The translations under genes and the position numbers were made by a program. From Luteibacter yeojuensis (GTDB lineage: Bacteria > Pseudomonadota > Gammaproteobacteria > Xanthomonadales > Rhodanobacteraceae): a stretch of 64,000 bases of DNA. The notes beneath the pieces were generated by a model. It was not told where the DNA came from. It did no database searches and was given only the letters and a program-made list of their open reading frames with translations. Shown piece by piece: positions 1 to 10,080 of this stretch; position 1 is the first letter of the stretch; each line of letters opens with the position of its first letter. The DNA lies in contig NZ_JZRB01000006.1 of assembly GCF_000964085.1 (NCBI RefSeq), positions 1 to 64,000 of the forward strand. Reading direction: 5' to 3'.

Positions 1-55
1 CACGGTAATCCGCGAAGAACCAAATAATTGAGCGAACATCGAACCCCAGCTGCAT
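1..55 (-). CDS. possible start of a gene running off the left edge
   Basis: On the minus strand an ATG at 55 opens a frame of 18 codons (beginning MQLGFDVRSI) that leaves the window. An in-frame TGA lies six codons upstream, so this would be a true gene start, but no clear ribosome binding site is visible. It follows the candidate immunity gene in the same direction, so it could be another small gene of the toxin/immunity locus. There is too little sequence to assign a function, and it may be chance. Confidence 0.25.
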   Translation of the reverse strand, partial: MQLGFDVRSIIWFFADYR

Positions 56-177
56 CCGCAGATGGATTATTCAGCCGGAACGCTTAGCTGCGAAGCAATC
101 TGGTAAACAGAGACTCTAGCCACGCGATCAAACTTTGAATGCGTGCACGAAGAGTGGTCAAACCCCGGCATCTTCGA
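56..177. other. non-coding stretch beyond the immunity gene
   Basis: There is no convincing gene here on either strand. By eye the DNA is clearly AT-richer than the rest of the window, like the adjoining immunity gene and the distal end of the large exoprotein gene, as expected for an exchangeable toxin-immunity module. Confidence 0.4.
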
Positions 178-582
178 TCACTTGAAAGCGTTAGACTGAA
201 CGCTCATACGATGCTTTTCTTCATAGAACACCCGCAGCGCGCCTGGATCGCGCTCAACAAGCGCGTCGAAATGCTCATCATCTTGGATCAATCGCGCGTA
301 ACCCCAGAGCGCACGTATCCCACCCGGATTCGAAAATTGCTGAAATAGCCAGCTACTATCCATTCGACAGTCTGTGATCTGAAATAGCTCGATTGGAATC
401 CAGCTGGGCAACTCATCATCATCGCTTATGAGTACAAGAACAGTCTCGGCCTGAAGGAGCATCGCAAAAATTACATACTCTACGTCAACGCAAACTGGAA
501 ACTTGGACTGCGTTGTAAGGCCAATCTTCAATGCCTCATTTCTCAGGCCTGAGCCCTTAGAATTCAAACATCGTGCTCGCAT
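178..582 (-). CDS. candidate immunity protein of the CdiA-type toxin
   Basis: A soluble protein of 134 residues whose family I do not recognise by name. I start it at the ATG at 582, because GAGGG lies a few bases upstream and the gene then begins 7 bases after the stop of the large exoprotein gene; a TTG at 612 is possible but would overlap that gene. The protein has no signal peptide or membrane segment and is acidic near its end (for example LIQDDEHFDALVERD). Size, position directly downstream of the toxin-bearing end of a CdiA-like gene, and AT-rich composition match a cognate immunity protein that neutralises the delivered toxin in the cytoplasm. The assignment rests on context; no immunity-family motif was identified. 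Confidence 0.6.
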   Translation of the reverse strand: MRARCLNSKGSGLRNEALKIGLTTQSKFPVCVDVEYVIFAMLLQAETVLVLISDDDELPSWIPIELFQITDCRMDSSWLFQQFSNPGGIRALWGYARLIQDDEHFDALVERDPGALRVFYEEKHRMSVQSNAFK

Positions 583-589
583 CGAACCC

Positions 590-3500
590 TCACTTAAACT
601 TAAAGTCGTCAACCTCGCCGGTCTTCACATTCATCACATAGTGAATCTCGACGCCGTTTACTCTCTGCGACATCTTAAACCAGCCATCAGATGACAACCA
701 TCGCGCATCCGTCATCCCTTTCTTAAGTGGCAAGAATCTGCCCAGCTCAGGCTTTCCCAGAACTTCTCTCATAGCCAGCTGCTCATTCAAATCTTTTGGT
801 ACAGTTCGCCCCGTCGAACCCCTCCCAAGGGGATAGTTCTTGGCTGTTGATATGCTGCCTGCTTGATCAGCTTTGGCAAGCCAAGAGTTGGGAGGCAGAT
901 CGGGTGTATAGATCTCGTTCGCCGAAGTTTTTTCGCTAGCCGAAGTTCGTGCCTCGGCCAATCTAGATTTCAGACCACGCCAAGTTCCTGCTGACGACAT
1001 TAGGAAGGCGTCCATGCCTAAGCTATTTGCAGCGGAGATCTGCGCGGCAGAACCTCCGAATAGTTCGGTGGCAGCTCCAGGGCCACCGAATAGCGGACCA
1101 AGGACGCTAATCTCGAGTCGTGCGCGAGCCGCCGGGCTCAATCCGCCATAAGCTGCCTGCATTGCGGGATTTCCATCGATCCCAAGTACCATTTTGGAAA
1201 CACCGATCGAGCTATCGCCGCCTCGTCCAAAACGCGGCATCGACGCGATGCCCTCTGCCAACAGCTGGTCGTATGCTGGCGAATACGGATTGGTGTCCAG
1301 CAGGCGCTGGTAAATTTCCGGATCCATGGAGGACCCATAGCCCTGCGTGAGGCTAAGGCTCTGGTCAGCGCTCTTCTTATCCCAGTACTTCGTTCGCTCT
1401 TCTTGGCAAGACGCATTCGCCCCACATGCCTTGATTTCTTCATCACGCTGCGCGCGCTGCTCATGCTTGAGATAGTTGTATGTAGTAGCGTTCAGCGCCG
1501 CGGAGGCACCGCCATCGCCACCTACCCCAGCACCAATCGCAATGCTCCCCAGCTTGAGCAAGGCGTCGAACTCCGAAGTACCCCTCTTGTACCCGGCCGA
1601 TTCAATGGCATCCGCCATCGCATTGATGGCTAGCTGGGTTGCTGCCACGCCCTTTGCGGCATCACCGGCGTTGCCACCGGCCATGCTAGCTACGCCCACT
1701 GCAATGGCCGCGTGTAGAGCGATCTTCTCGGCGCTCCCTTCTTCAAACTTGAGCTTCTCGCCAATATCCCCGGCGGCACGGAAGCCGACCTGCCCAGCAA
1801 CCTGGCCAAGCTCTTGGTTCTTGGCTACCTTCTCTGCATCGAAGATATTCTTAAACCCCTCATCCTCGAGCGTCGGCTTCCGATCGAGCCCAGTGAAATC
1901 GACAGAGGGATTATCGCGGACAAGGATCGTTCCAGCCGCTACACCGGCCAACGTATCACCCGTTTTCCGCTCGTTCTGCGGTGTCGCGAGACCGAAGCCT
2001 GCGCCGATAGCTCCGTTTACGTTGCTACTCGCAGTGGTACCGCCGCTCACGCTAACCTGGCTGGCCTTGTACTTCGACTCGTTGTGCAGGTCCTCATATA
2101 CAAGGTTCCCGGTGCTGAGCAGGCTCTTCGACGCGTCGGCTGTGCTCGCGATCTGCCCGCCAATCAGGTGGGTCGTGCCACCTACGTTCAGCTGGAACCC
2201 GCCAGCACCGGCCTTGATGCCACTGACCTCGTTGACGCTCTGGTAGTGGCTGTCGACCGTGCCCTTGCTGTAGTAGCCGCTTGCGCTGACGAAGCCGCTT
2301 TGCGTCCAGCCGAACATCACCTTGCCGCCTGCCTGCATCGTTTTGCTGGCGTAGTCGTCGGTATCCTGTTCGCTGCGGATGGTCAGGTTGTTGCCAATGT
2401 CGGCGATGACCTGGTTGCCCTTCAGCTGGGCACCCTGGATGGTGATGTCGTTCCCGCTGAGCAGGGTGAGGGCATTGCCAGCGTTGATCGTCGTCTCGGC
2501 GTGGGTGGTGCCGTTACCACGGACCTTGCCGTTGCCGACGCTAGCTTCGGCGAAGATGCCGAGGCCGTTGGTGCCGAAGCTCACGCCCACGCCACCACTG
2601 CTATTGCTGGCGTCGTTCTTGAGGGTGTGGTTCTCGGCCTGGCTCAGCAGGTTGATGTCGTGGGCCGCCGCGAGGGCGACGTTGTTACCCGTGACTTCGC
2701 TGCCGATGATGTTGAGGTCACCGCCGGTGGCGGCGATGGTGACGTCGCCCTTGCTGCGGATATGGCTGCCGAAGGCGGCCTCGTCGTGGCTGGTGGTGCG
2801 GCTGCTCGCGCTTTTGCCGCCGATGCTGACCTGGACGTTGACGCCTTCCTCGCCAGCCTTGCCGCCCGTGGCGGTACCGACGCCGTTGGCGGCGTAGGCG
2901 CTGGCGATGTCCTTCATGTCGTACGCAGCCTTGGCGGCGTAGAGCGCCTTCAGGCGGCCGTCGTCGACTTCGTTGGCACGCCGCGCCGACTGCCGCGCAT
3001 CCATGGCGAGGGACACCATGGATCCGCCAAGCCCGACGGTGATGCCACCTTCGTCGTGTCGCTGGTACTGGGTGGCATCCGAGGTGGCGACCGCCGCATC
3101 GATCGTCACGTTCTTGCCGACGAGGGTGGTGGCCTTGTCGCTGATCACGTCGGTGCCGGTCAAGTGCAGGTCGTTGCCCGCCGTGAGGGTCACCTGGCCG
3201 TGGATCGAGCCGACCAGGCTACCGGAGTGCGCGACTTCGGTGACGCCCTGCCCCTGCGAGTCCTTCGCCTTGCCGTAGTCGTCGTTCAAGCCTTGCCTGG
3301 AGAACCCCGTGTACGTCACCGAGCTGTCCTGGCTCGTGCTGTAGGTATTCTCGGCGGTGGTGAGGCGGAGGTCATTGCCCGCGGCGAGCAGCACATCGTT
3401 CGTGGCGGCGATCTGCACGCCTTCGCCGACAAGGTTGCGGCCGGCCGCGGCGGTAACGCTATCGCCACTGAGGGTCGTGCCGTGGGCAATGGTCTGCGTC

Positions 3501-6500
3501 GTGGATGAATCGCGCACGGTGGCCTTGCCTTGCTGCACCGGCGCGAGTCCGCGATTGAGGACGAAGCCTGATTTCTTGACCTGCGAGGCGTGGCTCTCGC
3601 TGTAGCGGTCGTGGGTGGCCTCGAGGACGATGTCGCGCCCGGCTGCCAATGCGATGGCGCCGTCGGAACCGACTTGCGTACCCTGCAAGGTAATGTCACG
3701 CGCGGCAGCGAGCGTCACCCCCTCGGCACCCAGGACCGTCGAGCCGACCGCATACGTATCGTCGGCGGCGTCGCGCGTGCTCGCTCTCTTGCTCGAGAAG
3801 GTGCTGGACGTTTTCTTCTGGGTCGTCTTCTCGGTGGTGTGCTGTTCCGATCCGGCGTTCAGATGGATGTCGTTTGCCGCGGCCAGGGCCACGCCGCCCT
3901 TGTCGCTGGCGAGGGTCACGGCGGTGGCTTTGATGTCGCGGCCCGCACTGACCACGACGCCCTGTGAACCGGCCAGCTGTGTGCCGTTGAGCGCCTGGTC
4001 CATGGTCGACACGCGAACCAGCGTCTTCCCTTCCTTACCGCGGACCTCGTGTCGCTCGGTGTCGGTAACCGCATTCAGCACGACATCGCGGCCGGCGCTG
4101 ACCACCAGCTGGTCGCCCGTGGTGACTCGCGCGCCCTCGCTGACGACATCCCGCCCGGCTGCGAGCACGGCACTCCCACCCGCGTCGATCGTCGATACCG
4201 CATGCTCGGTGCGCTCGCTGTTGTGCATCCCGCCGTGCACGGCCGTGGTCTGGCTGGTCGCGCCAAGGTTGATGTCGCGCCCGGCAACGAGTTGTGCATC
4301 ACCGCCCGCCTTCACCCCCGCAGCGGTCATCGTCAGATCCCGCTTCGCCGATAGCGATAGATCGCTCCCGGCCGAGACCAGCACCTTGTCCAATGTGAGA
4401 TCGCGACCCGCGTTGGCGACGAGGCTACCGGAGGCGCTGATGCCGCCGCCCGCGGGAGCGCCAAGGCGTGCCGCATCCATCGGAGCAACAGCATCACCCA
4501 ACACCACCCCACCAAGCTCCACGCGGCCAAGATCCGCCCCACTGCGGATATCGTTTCCCGCGGCGAGGCTGACGTTGCCGCCCTTGATCGTCCCGGCGTT
4601 GAGGATGTCCTGCGCGGCGGTGATGCTGAGGTCGCCACCCGCGCCGAGGTTGCCCGCGTTGAGCAGCGTGCCTGCCTTGAGGCTCGCGTCGCGGCTGGCC
4701 GCGATGCTGCCGGTGTTCGTCAGGGCGCCCGATGCATCGAGCACCACGGATTTGCCGGATAGGATCGCGCCGCCCTGCGCCACCTCCTGCGCGTGCGCCG
4801 CGGAGAGGTAGACCACCGGCACGAGCACCTTCTCGCCGTTCACTTCCTGGTTCACCAGCCAGACGATGTCCTGCGTGAGCCCGGCCATCTGGTCGGCGGT
4901 GAGCGCGACGCCGACCGCGAGCTGGATGGCGCCGGCTGCGTCGGCGCCGGCATCCATCAACGCGCGGTACTGTGCGAGGGCATCGGTGTTGTCGGTGAGG
5001 TAACGGCGGCCGGTAAGCGAGGTGATCTGGTCGAGCACCATGCGCTGTTCGTAAAAACCGTCGCCGAGGCGTTTCATCACGCGGGTGCCGTCGAAACCGA
5101 GGCGGCGCATGAGGTAGTCGCTGCCGAGGAAGCCGGCCTGGCTGGCGAAACGCGGGTCGGTCTCGATCAGGTATGCGCTGCCGCTGCCGGGGTGCGTGGT
5201 GTAGAGGCCGCTGGCCGGCAAGCGGATATGCCCGGCCGGCGCATCGGGGCCGCCGATGCTCTGGGCGCCGGGGCGCGGGCCCGCGTGGCTGTTGCCCGGT
5301 GCATCGGCGAGGCCACCGAGGTCGATGTCGCCGCCGGCGTGGCCGACGGGGCCCGCGCCTGGGCCAACGACGTGGCCACCACCGGCGTTCGCCCCCAGCT
5401 GCACGCCGCTGATCGGCTTGCCATCGGCACCAACGGTGGTGTTCTCGATGGCCTCGCCGTGGAATTCCAGCGTGCCGCCGGCGGTCATCCGCGCCGCCAG
5501 GCCCTGGCCCGGGTCGAGCGTGATCCATGCCGGGCGCTGGCCGTCACCGAGGCCCACCGTGGCGGCGCTGCTGCCCTTGCCATAGATGCGGAAGCCGTCG
5601 GGCACCCAGCGGCGCGGATCGTGCACCAGGGCCTCCCAGCCCACGCCGTACGACGTGACCGTGCGCACCGTGCCGGTCGGTGCCCACGCGATGTTGCGGA
5701 TGACTTCGCCGCCGATGGCGGTTTCGCCCGGGCCCACCGCGCCCTGGCCGGCGCCGTTGATGATGAGGTGGTTGCCGGCGGCGACGGTGGACTTGTCGTT
5801 GGTCACCGAGCCGGCCATGACGATGTCGGTGCCGCCGACGATGCGGCCTTCGGCGCTGGTGCGCTTCAGCCGCTCGTACGACACCAGCGTATCGACGAAG
5901 GTGGCCTCGAATGCCGTGGGGATGCCATCCCCGTCGCGGAAGCCGATGCAGCGGTGGTCGTCGTAGCCATTGCGCTGGCAGTAGGCACGGGCCAGCTGGA
6001 TCTCCTCGGCGGAGACGACCTGCGAGGGATCGACGTTCGGCGGCCGGTGGTTCGGGTCCGGGTCGTTGTACGCGTAGCGCACCACCGGGCCACTGGCCTG
6101 CGTCACGGCGCCGTCGGCGAGGTGCACGGTCTCGGTCTCGAAGACGCGGCGCTCGTTGGTGACCTGCTGCGCGGCCAGTGTGACGCGCTGGTCGGCCTCG
6201 ATGGCCCCCGAGCGGTTGATGATGGCCTGCGTGCGGCTGCCGGCATCGTCGGCGGCGATGAAGATATCACCCAGCGCGAACACCAGCGCATCGCGGTTGA
6301 GGAAGGTGCCGCCGACCAGCAGGCGGACATCCTGCGTCGCGGCGATCAGGGCGGACTGGTAGGCCGCGTTGTCGGTGGCGCCGCCAAGGTCGGCACCGTT
6401 GGTGAGGTTGCCGGCGCGGACGGTGATCGTGTCGCCGATCATCGCGCCCGTGTTGTCGATGTCGGTGCCATGGACGGTGAGCGCGTCGCCTTCCAGGCGC

Positions 6501-9500
6501 CCGCGGTTGGTGACCTGGCCGCGCGCGGTCAGCGTGGTGGCAGCGCTGCTGATGCGCGCGCCGACGCCGTTGTCGATGGTGGCCGCATCGATGGTGAGCG
6601 CACCCACGCTTTCGAGGACGGCGCCATCGCGGTTATAAAACGCGCCGCCCAGGTGCAGCCCGAAGTTCCGGTTGGCCTTGAACTGGCTGCCACCCCCGTT
6701 GGCGAAATCCCCCGGCAGGTGGATGTCGAGGTCGCGGCCGGCGATGACGCGGCCGCCGCCCGCGACGCCACCGGTGAGCGAGAGCGCCACGTCGCCGTTG
6801 GATGAGGCGTTGCCGTCCTGGTTCTCCAGCCACGCCAGCGTGAGCGCCAGGCGCGCGCCGGCGCCGAACTGGCCGCCGGTGTTGGTCAGCGTGGCCTCGC
6901 CGTCGTGCCAGTCAAGCGCGCCCGCGGCGAAGACATTGCCTTGCGTGTTGTCGACGCGGCCCGCGCCGAGCGACAGATCGCCGCCGGCGACCACGCGGCC
7001 ACCACCATTGCGCAGTGACGCGGCGGCCAGTGCCACGTTGCCCTGGCCACCCAGGGTGCCCTGCCGGTTGTCGACGGTGCCGAACCCGAAGCGCGTCTGC
7101 CCGGCCCCGCTGTTGGCGATGCGCCCACCCACGTTGGTCAGCCAGCCGCCCTGGAGGTCGAGCGCCGCCCCGGCGTCGCCCGCGCCGGCCTCGATACGGC
7201 CACCGTCGTTGTCCAGCGCCGCGCCCGTGTTGACGGCCAACCCGCCCATGGCCTGGACGGCGCCGCGGTTGACGAGGTGGCCGACGACGCTGACATCGGC
7301 GCGGGTGCCGGCGTAAAGCTGGCCGGTGTTCTCCAGCCAGCCGGCGTGCAGCCACAGGCCGCCATTGCCACCGATGAAGCCGCCTGCGCCATTGACCAGC
7401 GCGTCGGTGATGCCCAGGCGGATCAGCTCACCGCCCAGCCCCTTGATCTGGCCGCTGCCATTGGCGAGCGACGCCGCATGGAGGGTGGTCGCGCCGCCGG
7501 ACTGGAGGGTGCCCGCGTCGTTGGAGAACGTACCCGTGGTGCCCACCTCGACCGCGCCGCCCACCAGCGTGCCGCCGTCGTTCGCGATGCTGGCGGCGTG
7601 GAGCGTCACGCCCTGCGCCAGGCTGATCGTGCCGCTGCGGGAGTCGAGCATGCCCTGCGCATCGAGATCGAGGGCGCCGTTGCCGACGATGCGGCCGGCC
7701 CGGTTGGCGACGCCTTCACCGCTGCGCATCGTGAGCAGGCCCGCGCCCGCGTGCTCGATGGCACCGCCGTTGTTGACGATGGCCGATGCCCGCACGGTGA
7801 TGTTCGTGCCATTCGACGTGATGCGGCCGTGGCTGTTGTCGAGGCCACCGGCGAACGACAGCATCTGGTCGGCCGAGCCCGTCTGCGTGAGGGTGCCGCC
7901 GGTGTTGTCGAGGTGGCTGCCGCTGATCGCCAGCGTGCCACCTTGCAACACGCCGGCGCGGTTGGTGACGGCCCCGGCGGCCTGCAACGCCAGTGCACCC
8001 GCGGTCGCCACGTCGGCGTCCGCAGTATCGATACCGCCCTGCCGCGCGGTAAGCGTGATGTCGCCCGCCGTGCGCAGGCGGGCATGCGCGAGGTCGAGCG
8101 AGGCGCCCGACAAGGCCAGCCCGCTGGCAGCCAGCGTATCGCCGTGGACCGAGAGCGCGCCCGCCACCGTGGCATCGATAAGGCCTGCGGTGCCGAGGCT
8201 GCCATCGGCCTGGATGCCCGCGCCCAGCACGCCCGACGACACGAGCGTGCCGGCCGTGATGGCGAGGTTGCCTCGCGCGACGGTCGTGCCCGTGTTGTCG
8301 AGCGCGCCGGTGGCGGCGAGGGTGGCATCACCGACGGCGCTGACCGTGCCGGCCTGCGTGATGCGGGCGGCGGCCAGCGTGACGTTGCCCGTATCGGACA
8401 GCAGCGTGCCGCGATTGCCCAGCTCGCCTTGCACGCGCACGGTGACATCGCCGCCCGCACGGACGGTGCTGGCGTTGTCGAGCGCCCCGGCCCGCACCGC
8501 CAGCGTGCCCGCGGCGTACACCTGGCCGGCGTTGTCGAGGGTGCCGTCGACATCCAGCGCCAGCGCGCGCACGGCGTACAGCACGCCGTGCGCACCGACG
8601 GACAGCGACGCCACCGACATCGTCATATCGCCACCGGACTGCCAGTGGCCATGGTTCGTGAATCCCAAGGCGCGGACGCTGGTGTCGCCGCCGGCGACGA
8701 GCGTTCCGCTGTTGAGCAGCGCGCGCGTGGCCCACAGGGCCGCCGTGCCCGCGAGGCTCAGGCGGCCGCTGTTGTCGATGTCACCGCCTTCGAGGCGGGC
8801 GGGGCCGCTGGCGATGACCGTCCCGGCATTGCGCAGCGCACCGTTCGCCTGCAGCAACAGCTCGGCGGCCGACTCGACGGATGCCTCGTTGTGGATATCG
8901 CCCGCGTGCACGGCCAGCCGCTGGCCGGCGTAGGCATCGCCGGCGCCCGCGTTGCGGAAACTCGCCGCGTGGAGGCCAAGCTGGCCACCGACGGCGTACA
9001 GCTTGCCGCTGTTGGCCAGCACGCCGCCGGCTTGTAGCGTGGCATCGTTCGCCGCGTGTACGGTGCCGCTGATGTCGATGGCCCCCGTGGCCGAGAGCAT
9101 GATGCTGCCGCCCGCCGCCAGCGTGCCGCTGTTGCCCAGCGCCGCGGCGCTGACAGTGAGCTGGCCCGCCGACACCGTCTTGCCCGTCAGCTCGAGGCGC
9201 CCGGCCTGGGTGATGGTGAAGTCACCACCCTGTGTCGCCAGCTCGCCCGCGTTGCGCACGCCCACCCCCGCTTCCGTGCCGAGCAGGCGTATCTTGTTGG
9301 CGTACATGCCACCGAGCGCGGCCACGTCGAGGCTGATGCCCGCGGCGCCTTCGCCCGCGATGGACTGGGCACCGAGCCCGGCGTAGTCCACCTGGTTGGC
9401 GCCCGTGACGACGTTGAGTTCGTTGGCCCATGCCTTGGCGTTGGCGGCCACCGTGCGCGCGATGAGGTCGAGGCGATCAGTGCCGGCACCGTTCAACCCC

Positions 9501-10063
9501 GCGCCATCGATGGCAAGGTGCCCGCGCGTGACCCGGAACGCCGCCAGGCTACCATCGCCGCCAAACAGCGGCGTGCCGGTGACCAGGGTGCCACGCGAGG
9601 TGTTGATGAACCCGCAGCCATCGCAGTGGATGCCATTGGGGTTGGCGATGACCACTTCCGCACGCTGGCCGGCGACTTCGGTGAAGCCGCGCAGGCTCGA
9701 CGCGTTACCCGACGTGACCTCGTTGACGATGAGCCGCGCCGAGGCACCGTTGGCGAGGTTGGGGTTGCCGACGATATAGCCCGCCTGCTGCGCCTGGCTC
9801 ACGGCACCGCTGTTGTTGAGCACCAGCCCGCGCGGATCGACGTTGAAGTCGTGGTACTGGTTGTGCGACACGCCGCGCTGGTTGGGCGCGACGATGTTGA
9901 CCACGGGCGTGCCGTTGGCGGCGTGGTCCATGCCCGGCGCATGGTCGGAACCCGGCGCCGGCGCCACTTGCGCCTGCGCGGCGATAGGGCCACCGGCGAG
10001 GGCGACGAAGATGGCGAAGGCAAGCGCATGCGCGGTGCCGTGCGGAAACGAGGGGCGTTTCAT
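590..10063 (-). CDS. cdiA: CdiA/FhaB-like filamentous exoprotein with C-terminal toxin region
   Basis: A two-partner secretion exoprotein of 3157 residues. The start at 10063 gives a classic signal peptide (MKRPSFPHGTAHALAFAIF, ending near AQAQ); the open frame extends upstream but that part is not protein-like. Residues about 45-290 form the TPS secretion domain with the hallmark IANPNGIHCDGCGFIN. Long runs of filamentous haemagglutinin repeats (variants of LDNAGQVYAAG and AGRDI) follow to about residue 2500. A pre-toxin region near residue 2860 carries NYLKHEQ. The last ~110 residues (GRTVPKDLNEQLAMREV, then GVEIHYVMN and DDFKFK) form the probable toxin. The tail is AT-richer than the repeats, as in exchangeable toxin tips. 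The protein is exported by the transporter encoded 17 bases upstream. It is likely a contact-dependent inhibition effector; an adhesin role is possible. The toxin activity is unassigned. Confidence 0.9.
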   Translation of the reverse strand: MKRPSFPHGTAHALAFAIFVALAGGPIAAQAQVAPAPGSDHAPGMDHAANGTPVVNIVAPNQRGVSHNQYHDFNVDPRGLVLNNSGAVSQAQQAGYIVGNPNLANGASARLIVNEVTSGNASSLRGFTEVAGQRAEVVIANPNGIHCDGCGFINTSRGTLVTGTPLFGGDGSLAAFRVTRGHLAIDGAGLNGAGTDRLDLIARTVAANAKAWANELNVVTGANQVDYAGLGAQSIAGEGAAGISLDVAALGGMYANKIRLLGTEAGVGVRNAGELATQGGDFTITQAGRLELTGKTVSAGQLTVSAAALGNSGTLAAGGSIMLSATGAIDISGTVHAANDATLQAGGVLANSGKLYAVGGQLGLHAASFRNAGAGDAYAGQRLAVHAGDIHNEASVESAAELLLQANGALRNAGTVIASGPARLEGGDIDNSGRLSLAGTAALWATRALLNSGTLVAGGDTSVRALGFTNHGHWQSGGDMTMSVASLSVGAHGVLYAVRALALDVDGTLDNAGQVYAAGTLAVRAGALDNASTVRAGGDVTVRVQGELGNRGTLLSDTGNVTLAAARITQAGTVSAVGDATLAATGALDNTGTTVARGNLAITAGTLVSSGVLGAGIQADGSLGTAGLIDATVAGALSVHGDTLAASGLALSGASLDLAHARLRTAGDITLTARQGGIDTADADVATAGALALQAAGAVTNRAGVLQGGTLAISGSHLDNTGGTLTQTGSADQMLSFAGGLDNSHGRITSNGTNITVRASAIVNNGGAIEHAGAGLLTMRSGEGVANRAGRIVGNGALDLDAQGMLDSRSGTISLAQGVTLHAASIANDGGTLVGGAVEVGTTGTFSNDAGTLQSGGATTLHAASLANGSGQIKGLGGELIRLGITDALVNGAGGFIGGNGGLWLHAGWLENTGQLYAGTRADVSVVGHLVNRGAVQAMGGLAVNTGAALDNDGGRIEAGAGDAGAALDLQGGWLTNVGGRIANSGAGQTRFGFGTVDNRQGTLGGQGNVALAAASLRNGGGRVVAGGDLSLGAGRVDNTQGNVFAAGALDWHDGEATLTNTGGQFGAGARLALTLAWLENQDGNASSNGDVALSLTGGVAGGGRVIAGRDLDIHLPGDFANGGGSQFKANRNFGLHLGGAFYNRDGAVLESVGALTIDAATIDNGVGARISSAATTLTARGQVTNRGRLEGDALTVHGTDIDNTGAMIGDTITVRAGNLTNGADLGGATDNAAYQSALIAATQDVRLLVGGTFLNRDALVFALGDIFIAADDAGSRTQAIINRSGAIEADQRVTLAAQQVTNERRVFETETVHLADGAVTQASGPVVRYAYNDPDPNHRPPNVDPSQVVSAEEIQLARAYCQRNGYDDHRCIGFRDGDGIPTAFEATFVDTLVSYERLKRTSAEGRIVGGTDIVMAGSVTNDKSTVAAGNHLIINGAGQGAVGPGETAIGGEVIRNIAWAPTGTVRTVTSYGVGWEALVHDPRRWVPDGFRIYGKGSSAATVGLGDGQRPAWITLDPGQGLAARMTAGGTLEFHGEAIENTTVGADGKPISGVQLGANAGGGHVVGPGAGPVGHAGGDIDLGGLADAPGNSHAGPRPGAQSIGGPDAPAGHIRLPASGLYTTHPGSGSAYLIETDPRFASQAGFLGSDYLMRRLGFDGTRVMKRLGDGFYEQRMVLDQITSLTGRRYLTDNTDALAQYRALMDAGADAAGAIQLAVGVALTADQMAGLTQDIVWLVNQEVNGEKVLVPVVYLSAAHAQEVAQGGAILSGKSVVLDASGALTNTGSIAASRDASLKAGTLLNAGNLGAGGDLSITAAQDILNAGTIKGGNVSLAAGNDIRSGADLGRVELGGVVLGDAVAPMDAARLGAPAGGGISASGSLVANAGRDLTLDKVLVSAGSDLSLSAKRDLTMTAAGVKAGGDAQLVAGRDINLGATSQTTAVHGGMHNSERTEHAVSTIDAGGSAVLAAGRDVVSEGARVTTGDQLVVSAGRDVVLNAVTDTERHEVRGKEGKTLVRVSTMDQALNGTQLAGSQGVVVSAGRDIKATAVTLASDKGGVALAAANDIHLNAGSEQHTTEKTTQKKTSSTFSSKRASTRDAADDTYAVGSTVLGAEGVTLAAARDITLQGTQVGSDGAIALAAGRDIVLEATHDRYSESHASQVKKSGFVLNRGLAPVQQGKATVRDSSTTQTIAHGTTLSGDSVTAAAGRNLVGEGVQIAATNDVLLAAGNDLRLTTAENTYSTSQDSSVTYTGFSRQGLNDDYGKAKDSQGQGVTEVAHSGSLVGSIHGQVTLTAGNDLHLTGTDVISDKATTLVGKNVTIDAAVATSDATQYQRHDEGGITVGLGGSMVSLAMDARQSARRANEVDDGRLKALYAAKAAYDMKDIASAYAANGVGTATGGKAGEEGVNVQVSIGGKSASSRTTSHDEAAFGSHIRSKGDVTIAATGGDLNIIGSEVTGNNVALAAAHDINLLSQAENHTLKNDASNSSGGVGVSFGTNGLGIFAEASVGNGKVRGNGTTHAETTINAGNALTLLSGNDITIQGAQLKGNQVIADIGNNLTIRSEQDTDDYASKTMQAGGKVMFGWTQSGFVSASGYYSKGTVDSHYQSVNEVSGIKAGAGGFQLNVGGTTHLIGGQIASTADASKSLLSTGNLVYEDLHNESKYKASQVSVSGGTTASSNVNGAIGAGFGLATPQNERKTGDTLAGVAAGTILVRDNPSVDFTGLDRKPTLEDEGFKNIFDAEKVAKNQELGQVAGQVGFRAAGDIGEKLKFEEGSAEKIALHAAIAVGVASMAGGNAGDAAKGVAATQLAINAMADAIESAGYKRGTSEFDALLKLGSIAIGAGVGGDGGASAALNATTYNYLKHEQRAQRDEEIKACGANASCQEERTKYWDKKSADQSLSLTQGYGSSMDPEIYQRLLDTNPYSPAYDQLLAEGIASMPRFGRGGDSSIGVSKMVLGIDGNPAMQAAYGGLSPAARARLEISVLGPLFGGPGAATELFGGSAAQISAANSLGMDAFLMSSAGTWRGLKSRLAEARTSASEKTSANEIYTPDLPPNSWLAKADQAGSISTAKNYPLGRGSTGRTVPKDLNEQLAMREVLGKPELGRFLPLKKGMTDARWLSSDGWFKMSQRVNGVEIHYVMNVKTGEVDDFKFK

Positions 10064-10080
10064 GACGGGTGGGATCCTGG

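Noticed and set aside
1814-9037. Long plus-strand open frames (up to 670 codons) opposite the exoprotein gene
   Set aside because: They are antisense shadows of a GC-rich repetitive gene with no starts or domains; the minus-strand protein has clear TPS and haemagglutinin features.
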